Assembly (NCBI GenBank): GCA_964551295.1
Contig: CAZKDJ010000083.1
Coordinates: forward strand, 1-16,535
Direction: 5' to 3'
Length of the DNA: 16,535 nucleotides
DNA from: JAFGED01 sp964551295
Lineage (GTDB): Bacteria; Chloroflexota; Anaerolineae; B4-G1
Made by a program: the position numbers and the translations under genes. Shown here in pieces: positions 11,894 through 16,535 of this stretch (positions within the stretch are counted from its first letter, which is position 1; each line of letters starts with the position of its first letter). The notes under the pieces were generated by a model. That model was not told the DNA's origin. It was given only the letters and a program-made list of their open reading frames with translations, and searched no databases.

Positions 11894-13811
11894 CGGTCGC
11901 CTCCACCGCCGGCAGGAATACTCTGAACGTCGTGCCCAGGCCGACCTCGCTCTCCATCGTGATCCTGCCGTTCAACTGGCCCACAATCTGCGCGCAGGCC
12001 GGAAGTCCCAAGCCCGTCCCGCCGCAATCCCCCTTGGTCGTGTAAAACGCCATCCATACCTTGTCGACGTCCCCCGGCGGGATGCCCACGCCATTGTCGA
12101 TCACGTCGATCACGACGTAGCCCGGTTCGTCGGCCCGCCGCGCCCACACGAACAGCTTTTTATCCAAGTCCTCCATCGCCTCCAAGGCGTTCTTGATCAG
12201 GTTGATAAAGACGCGGCTGAGTTGGGCCGGATCGGCCCGCACGGGGAGCAGATCGGGGGCAAACAGCGTGCGCACGACATCCTCCGGTATGCCCATCGCG
12301 GCGATAGTCTCCTCCAGCAGCTCCGGCAGGTGAACGATCTGGTCCTCGCGCTGGCGGGCCGGGCCGATGAGATCCTCCTTGATGTTCAGGATCGCGCGGG
12401 CGCTGCTCTCGATGATGTGCAGGTCCTCGTGGATCGACGCAAAGCTCAGCACCCGGTGCAACCGCTCGAGCGATTGGGCCTCCAGCTCGGTCTGCACCTC
12501 GCCCAGCCGAAAACCCAACCCCTCCATCTCCTCGGCGGCCTGGGCCAGTAGATGAGCGAAATCGCGCGTGCGCAGCTCGGATGGCGCCTGGGCCAGTAGC
12601 GCGTTAGCCATACACAGGTAGCGGACGACGTCCTCGCTAATGCGGGCCACGCTGCCCGGGATCGGCGCGGCCTTGTTGCCCACCCAGTGGATGGCCTCGC
12701 CGGTGGCGTTGGCGATCGCCTCGTAGGTCCGTGTGCGCGCTAGCTCCTGGTGCGTCTTTTCCAGGTCGGCGAGGGCACGCGCGTTGCCGATGGCCACCGC
12801 CAGTTGATCGACCACGATCTGCAGGGCGGCCACGTCGTCGTCGCCGAAGGCGGCCTCCTCGGTGGACTGCACCGTCAGCGCGCCGATGGCGCGGATGCCT
12901 CCCTCCGCAGCACCCAGGATCAGCGGCAGCGCCATCTCGGAGCGGGTATCGGGCAAGCGGGGGTTCTGAAAATAGACCGGCTCCTGGGCCACGTCCGGAG
13001 CGATGAGCGCCCGGCGCTGCGCGATGGCGAGACCGACCATCGAATCGCCCCCCACCTGCAGCTTGTGCCCTTCGGCCACCAGTTTCCTCCCCGCCTCGCC
13101 ACGGCCGGCGCGCAACACCGCCCAGCGGCCCGCCTCTTCGCTCACCAGAAACACCCCGGCGTAGTAGAAGCCAAACTCGCCGCAGATGGCGTCGACGGTG
13201 GCACTCAACAACTGCTCCAGGTCGAGTATAGAGGTGATGCTGCGGCTGACGCGAGCGCCCGCCTCCAACAAGCCAGCCTGGCGCTGCGCCTTTTCGAGCA
13301 ACTGCACGTTTTCCGCGTTCAGCCTGGCATTGCGATCGAGCGCCTCGGTGAGATCACGAACGTTCTGCTCCAGGCGCGCGACCAGCGTGCGTTGATAGAC
13401 CTGGCGAAACCTATCATCCTCGAGGAACTCGCGCTCGCCCGATAGATACGCCTCTACCTGCTCCACAAAGCCGTCCGGATCGATCGGCTTGGAAAGGTAC
13501 CCATCGCACCCCGAGGCCAGCGCCCGCTCGCGCACGTGATCGGTGACGTCGGCGGTCAATGCGATGACGGGGCTTCCCGGCAGGATCGACTTGACGCGGG
13601 TGGCGACCTCGTATCCCGTGAGGCCCGGCATGTGCAGGTCGACCAGCACCAGGTCGGGCCGCTCGGTCTCCGCCAGATCGATGCCCTGCAAGCCGTCGTC
13701 GGCCTCCAAGATGGTATAGTCGGCGGAAAGCAGCCGTTGAACCAACTGGCGCACGTGCGCCGTGCCGTCGATGCACAGGATCTTTTTTCCCGGCCCATCC
13801 ATACCAGGCAT
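11886..13811 (-). CDS. Soluble hybrid histidine kinase HK-A: REC-GAF-kinase
   Basis: A 641-residue cytosolic kinase. The N-terminal receiver (about 10-125) has phosphoacceptor D58 in LVLVDLHMPG and K108 in YLSKP, but the usual acidic pair near its start is reduced to one D (CIDGTAH). A helical linker follows (about 133-178), then one GAF domain (about 180-348) closely resembling those of HK-B. The H-box is EAIHWVGNKAAPI with H375. A stretch of about 40 residues absent from HK-B lies between H-box and the IHEDLHIIESSARAI helix. The HATPase core shows N541 in LIKNALEAMED, DNGVGIP (572-578), FYTTKG and GTGLGLP. I chose ATG 13811 over a TTG just before it and an in-frame ATG at 13802. The gene is 87 nt downstream of the HerA-like gene. 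Confidence 0.9.
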   Translation of the reverse strand: MPGMDGPGKKILCIDGTAHVRQLVQRLLSADYTILEADDGLQGIDLAETERPDLVLVDLHMPGLTGYEVATRVKSILPGSPVIALTADVTDHVRERALASGCDGYLSKPIDPDGFVEQVEAYLSGEREFLEDDRFRQVYQRTLVARLEQNVRDLTEALDRNARLNAENVQLLEKAQRQAGLLEAGARVSRSITSILDLEQLLSATVDAICGEFGFYYAGVFLVSEEAGRWAVLRAGRGEAGRKLVAEGHKLQVGGDSMVGLAIAQRRALIAPDVAQEPVYFQNPRLPDTRSEMALPLILGAAEGGIRAIGALTVQSTEEAAFGDDDVAALQIVVDQLAVAIGNARALADLEKTHQELARTRTYEAIANATGEAIHWVGNKAAPIPGSVARISEDVVRYLCMANALLAQAPSELRTRDFAHLLAQAAEEMEGLGFRLGEVQTELEAQSLERLHRVLSFASIHEDLHIIESSARAILNIKEDLIGPARQREDQIVHLPELLEETIAAMGIPEDVVRTLFAPDLLPVRADPAQLSRVFINLIKNALEAMEDLDKKLFVWARRADEPGYVVIDVIDNGVGIPPGDVDKVWMAFYTTKGDCGGTGLGLPACAQIVGQLNGRITMESEVGLGTTFRVFLPAVEATDV

Positions 13812-13855
13812 CAACCCGCCCCCACCTAACCTCCCCCGCCACGGGAGAGAGACCG

Positions 13856-13889
13856 GCAGCGGAATGTCCCGTGAGCGCCATTCCGCTGC
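13856..13889. repeat. Inverted repeat between the HerA-like gene and HK-A
   Basis: GCAGCGGAATG (13856-13866) and CATTCCGCTGC (13879-13889) form a perfect 11-bp stem with a 12-nt loop in the 84-nt gap. There is no T-run on either strand. It could be an mRNA processing or attenuation hairpin, or another dispersed palindrome. Confidence 0.6.
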
Positions 13890-13898
13890 GCTACGTGG

Positions 13899-16460
13899 CT
13901 AACTACCAACAGCGACGCGGCCCTCCCCCCGAGCGGGGAGATCGACCTGGCCGCCATCCTCCAGCGTCACCCGCCAAATCGGCATCCAAGCCAGGCCGCA
14001 GAACTCGACCGCCACGTCGGTACGGCGGGGTTTGACCTCGAACTCTTCGATCTCCTCCAGCTTGTCAGCCCAGGCGTCCTCGATCTCGACGGCCTGATCC
14101 TTCCAGTCGGCCTCAAAATCCTGCACCTGCTGCTCCAAGTCCTCGATCGCGTCGATCGATTCCTCCACGTCGGCCTTGGCCTGCTGGGTCATTCTGCGCT
14201 TGCGGCTGGCCTTGGAGAGCGCCGATGAGGTGCGCCTCCCGGAGAGCAGGTTGAACGCCGACTCGCCGATTCCGAGCACCTCCTCCCGCTTTCGCGCCGC
14301 CAGATCGGCCTCGTCCGTCCTCAGTTCCCGCTGCTCGCGACGCATTTTTTCCTTCAGCTTGGAGATCTTGTCCTCCACGGCCTCCCGCGCCTCTTTCAAC
14401 TCGTCATCGCGCCGTTCCTGCGCCTCTTCCCCACAGCGCACCCGAAAGTCGCGCTTGCTCTCTCCCACCTGGCCGTATAGATCGAGCGCCGGGTTGTACA
14501 GAATCTTGACCGACGTGTTGTAATAGAGGTAATCGGCAAAATCCTTCGACAGGGCTTTCAGATCGCGCGCACGCGCCAACTCGCCGGGCACCGGCTCGTA
14601 GAGTCCCTCCCCCATCGGTTTGGACAGCAACTCGTCCCGATCCACCATGGCCTCTCCCTCCTCCCAGTCCACCCCCAGGCTGCCTTCCAAGATCGGTATC
14701 AGCCGCGCCACGGTCTCCTGATGGTCCACGTCGCGCTTGCGATCCACCATGCGCACCGCCCCTAAGGCCAACAGCCGCGGCGCATAAACCAGGTCGCGAT
14801 CCTGCGTCAGCACCGACCGCTTCACCTGCTCCTCGTACGCCCGCAGCGCCCACTCGAAGGTCGTCGTCGGGGGCAAAAAAACCTGTGGCACGTCCGGCGG
14901 GAGCGTGGACGGCGCCGCGCTCAACCCCTCGGGCACGGCCTCCGGCGGACGCTCCTCGGCCACCGAAACGATGGCGGCCCCCTCCGGAACGGCAGCGGCA
15001 GTCGCCTCAGTCGGCGGAGGAGCAGGCTCGGCGACGGGCCCGGCCAGCTCGCGCACCTGCTTGCGCGTCAGCGGCCCGACCAGATAGGACATGGCCCAGC
15101 GGGTGTGAAAAAAGACCGGCGCGCCCTCGCGGATGTCGTGGATCAAAAAGACGCGCGGCTTGAGCGCACCCAGCGCGTCGTCGAGCGAGCTCCGATTCAT
15201 CTCCGACCCGACCTCGGCGACGGCGCCCTCGAGACCTTCCAGCACGCGCTCCTTGTCCCGCTCCGCCCGCAGCGAGCCGATCGCCCAAGTGCCCGCGTTG
15301 GTCAGCCCCTTGTAGTCCAAATCGCCCGGGTTCTGCGTGGCCAGCACGACGCCCAGGCCCGCGGCGCGCCCCTGCTTGATCAATGCCATCAGCGGCGTCT
15401 TGGTGGGCGGATTCTTGGGATACGGCGGAAAGTAGCCAAACACCTCGTCAAAGTAGAGCAGCGCCCGCAGATCGGCGGAACCGGATTGCGCGCGCAGCCA
15501 GTCGCGCACCGATTCAAGGAACAGGGTGATGAAAAAGAGGCGCTGAGCGTCGTCGAGGTGGGCCATGTAAAAGATGCTGGCGCGCGGGCGCTTCGGGAAC
15601 GCAGTTCCCGCGTCGGCATACAGCAGCGTCTCCACGTCGAGCGGCGTGCCCTCCTGCCACTCCTCGAAACCCGGCGCGGCGATGAGGTTGTTCAGCGTCC
15701 GGGCCAGCGTGAAGCGATCCTTCTCTGGAAAGAAGGTCTCCAGCTCAAAAACGCCCACCTGGTTGAAGGGCGGCTTTTGCAGCAGGCGGATCAGCTTGGG
15801 CAGATCGACCTGATCCCCGGCGCGCCAGGCGTGCTCGATGATGCGCGCCAGCAGGATGTGCTCCGGGCTCTGCAGCGGGTCGGCGTCGACGCCCACCAAG
15901 CCCAGTAGCGCCGAGACGATGCCCCCGATGCGCTCCCGCAGTGCCTCCTCGTGCACGTCCCAATCGACCTGGGGCGCGTCGAAGAAGTGGAGCACGTCCA
16001 CCGGCTGCCCGGCCCTGGAGCCGGGGGTAAAGATGGTGAACTGGGCCGCCTGGCGCAACTGCGCGATGCGCTCGCCGGTGATGCCCGACCCCGCCAACCC
16101 CTTCTGCCACTTTTCGGCCTCCTTAGCGGCATATGCCTCGACGCTCAGCCCCTTGCGCCGCGCGCTCTCAACGTCCACCCATGGCTGAAAGTCCTCCGGA
16201 CGCAGTTCGGGAAAGGTCAGCAGCAGATTGGCGATGTCACCCTTGGGATCGAGGACCAGAACGGGAAGTCCCTGCAACAGAATCTCTTCCAGCAGAATAA
16301 TCCCCAGGCCGGTCTTGCCAGAGCCGGTCATACCGAGGATGACGCCGTGTGTCGTCAGGTGCCGGGCTTTGTAGAGGACGGGAGTGTCGGTGATCTTGCT
16401 CTTTTTCAGATCGTATGCGTTGCCCAGGTAGAGCATGCCGCGCTCGGTACTTGCACTCAT
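13899..16460 (-). CDS. HerA/FtsK-superfamily ATP-binding protein with coiled-coil C-terminal tail
   Basis: An 853-residue P-loop ATPase related to the HerA DNA translocases/helicases. Walker A is GMTGSGKT (43-50), followed by VLVLDPKGDIANLL (67-80), typical of HerA/DUF87 proteins. Walker B is ALLYFDEVFGYFPP (333-346), and the sensor segment is LGVVLATQNPGDLDYKGL (369-386). AIGSLRAERDKERVLEGLE follows at 393-411. After about 472 there is a Pro/Ala/Glu-rich linker (473-530), then a second domain (about 535-675) with FADYLYYNTSVKILYNPALDLYGQ, then two coiled coils (about 677-725 and 755-808) and a short beta tail (817-853). No NurA-like nuclease gene is nearby. GGAGG precedes the ATG. It is the first gene of the signalling cluster. 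It may act on DNA or as a motor; HerA is the superfamily, not a proven ortholog. Confidence 0.83.
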   Translation of the reverse strand: MSASTERGMLYLGNAYDLKKSKITDTPVLYKARHLTTHGVILGMTGSGKTGLGIILLEEILLQGLPVLVLDPKGDIANLLLTFPELRPEDFQPWVDVESARRKGLSVEAYAAKEAEKWQKGLAGSGITGERIAQLRQAAQFTIFTPGSRAGQPVDVLHFFDAPQVDWDVHEEALRERIGGIVSALLGLVGVDADPLQSPEHILLARIIEHAWRAGDQVDLPKLIRLLQKPPFNQVGVFELETFFPEKDRFTLARTLNNLIAAPGFEEWQEGTPLDVETLLYADAGTAFPKRPRASIFYMAHLDDAQRLFFITLFLESVRDWLRAQSGSADLRALLYFDEVFGYFPPYPKNPPTKTPLMALIKQGRAAGLGVVLATQNPGDLDYKGLTNAGTWAIGSLRAERDKERVLEGLEGAVAEVGSEMNRSSLDDALGALKPRVFLIHDIREGAPVFFHTRWAMSYLVGPLTRKQVRELAGPVAEPAPPPTEATAAAVPEGAAIVSVAEERPPEAVPEGLSAAPSTLPPDVPQVFLPPTTTFEWALRAYEEQVKRSVLTQDRDLVYAPRLLALGAVRMVDRKRDVDHQETVARLIPILEGSLGVDWEEGEAMVDRDELLSKPMGEGLYEPVPGELARARDLKALSKDFADYLYYNTSVKILYNPALDLYGQVGESKRDFRVRCGEEAQERRDDELKEAREAVEDKISKLKEKMRREQRELRTDEADLAARKREEVLGIGESAFNLLSGRRTSSALSKASRKRRMTQQAKADVEESIDAIEDLEQQVQDFEADWKDQAVEIEDAWADKLEEIEEFEVKPRRTDVAVEFCGLAWMPIWRVTLEDGGQVDLPARGEGRVAVGS

Positions 16461-16479
16461 CTTCGCCTCCTGTTCGGGG

Positions 16480-16489
16480 ATGTATACAT
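16480..16489. promoter_or_regulatory. Palindrome ATGTATACAT at the HerA-like promoter
   Basis: A perfect 10-bp palindrome overlapping the downstream edge of the -10 box and reaching towards the predicted transcription start. It resembles TGTATATACA at the toxin-antitoxin promoter. An operator role is inferred from placement only. Confidence 0.4.
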
Positions 16490-16516
16490 TGTACCCAGAG
16501 TGGAAAGAAGTTGCAA
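16488..16516 (-). promoter_or_regulatory. Probable promoter of the HerA-like gene and signalling operon
   Basis: Read on the minus strand, TTGCAA (16516-16511) and TACAAT (16493-16488) are near-consensus -35 and -10 boxes with a 17-nt spacer. The HerA-like ATG is about 28 nt downstream of the -10 box, with AGGAGG in between. An alternative -35, TTGACT, is five nt too far away. Confidence 0.65.
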
Positions 16517-16535
16517 GTCAATCCAAGCAAACACT

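Noticed and set aside
11766..13445. Long plus-strand frames opposite HK-A (11766-12551, 12750-13445)
   Set aside because: They mirror the kinase reading frame and have no domain. Similar shadow frames appear opposite the HK-B GAF repeats.
13856..13889. Inverted repeat as intrinsic terminator of the HerA-like gene
   Set aside because: No U-tract follows on the minus strand and the loop is long, so termination is not supported.

Overview
The window looks like a chromosomal segment of a GC-rich bacterium, most likely from the Chloroflexota (Anaerolineae-like). That placement is an inference. It rests on soluble GAF-type hybrid histidine kinases, an archaeal-type (type II) glyceraldehyde-3-phosphate dehydrogenase, and many dispersed short palindromes of the GTAGG...CCTAC kind. 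No rRNA, tRNA, CRISPR array or transposase gene was seen.

Left block (1-4130, plus strand): a tight six-gene operon behind a consensus sigma70-type promoter (TTGACA, 17 nt, TATAAT). A large imperfect palindrome sits on the predicted transcription start. The order is GntR/UTRA repressor, O-methyltransferase, type II GAPDH, two tandem TIGR04076-like cysteine proteins and DeoC-type aldolase. A perfect 14-bp hairpin follows. DeoC releases glyceraldehyde 3-phosphate and GAPDH would oxidise it, so the operon reads as a sugar-phosphate catabolic unit under local repression.

Middle block (4131-8040, minus strand): a visibly AT-richer island. It holds a DinJ/YafQ-type toxin-antitoxin pair with its own promoter and operator-like palindrome, and a three-gene cassette read in the order DNA methyltransferase, DUF262 (GmrSD/ParB-like) protein, HEPN protein with an RNAIAH motif. 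The cassette resembles a modification-based defence system whose effector is probably an RNase rather than the usual HNH nuclease. It is the best candidate for an undescribed system here.

Right block (8171-16535, minus strand): a signalling cluster. In transcription order it holds a HerA/FtsK-superfamily ATPase with a coiled-coil tail, a REC-GAF-kinase hybrid (HK-A), an unrecognised Trp-rich 331-aa protein whose start overlaps the kinase stop, a stand-alone receiver and a GAF-GAF-kinase-REC hybrid (HK-B). The two kinases share almost the same GAF and kinase modules, with the receiver at opposite ends. Both carry an unusual H-box (HW[IV]GNKA). No transmembrane segments are evident, so the system is probably cytosolic. 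Palindromic repeats lie in the gaps of this block.
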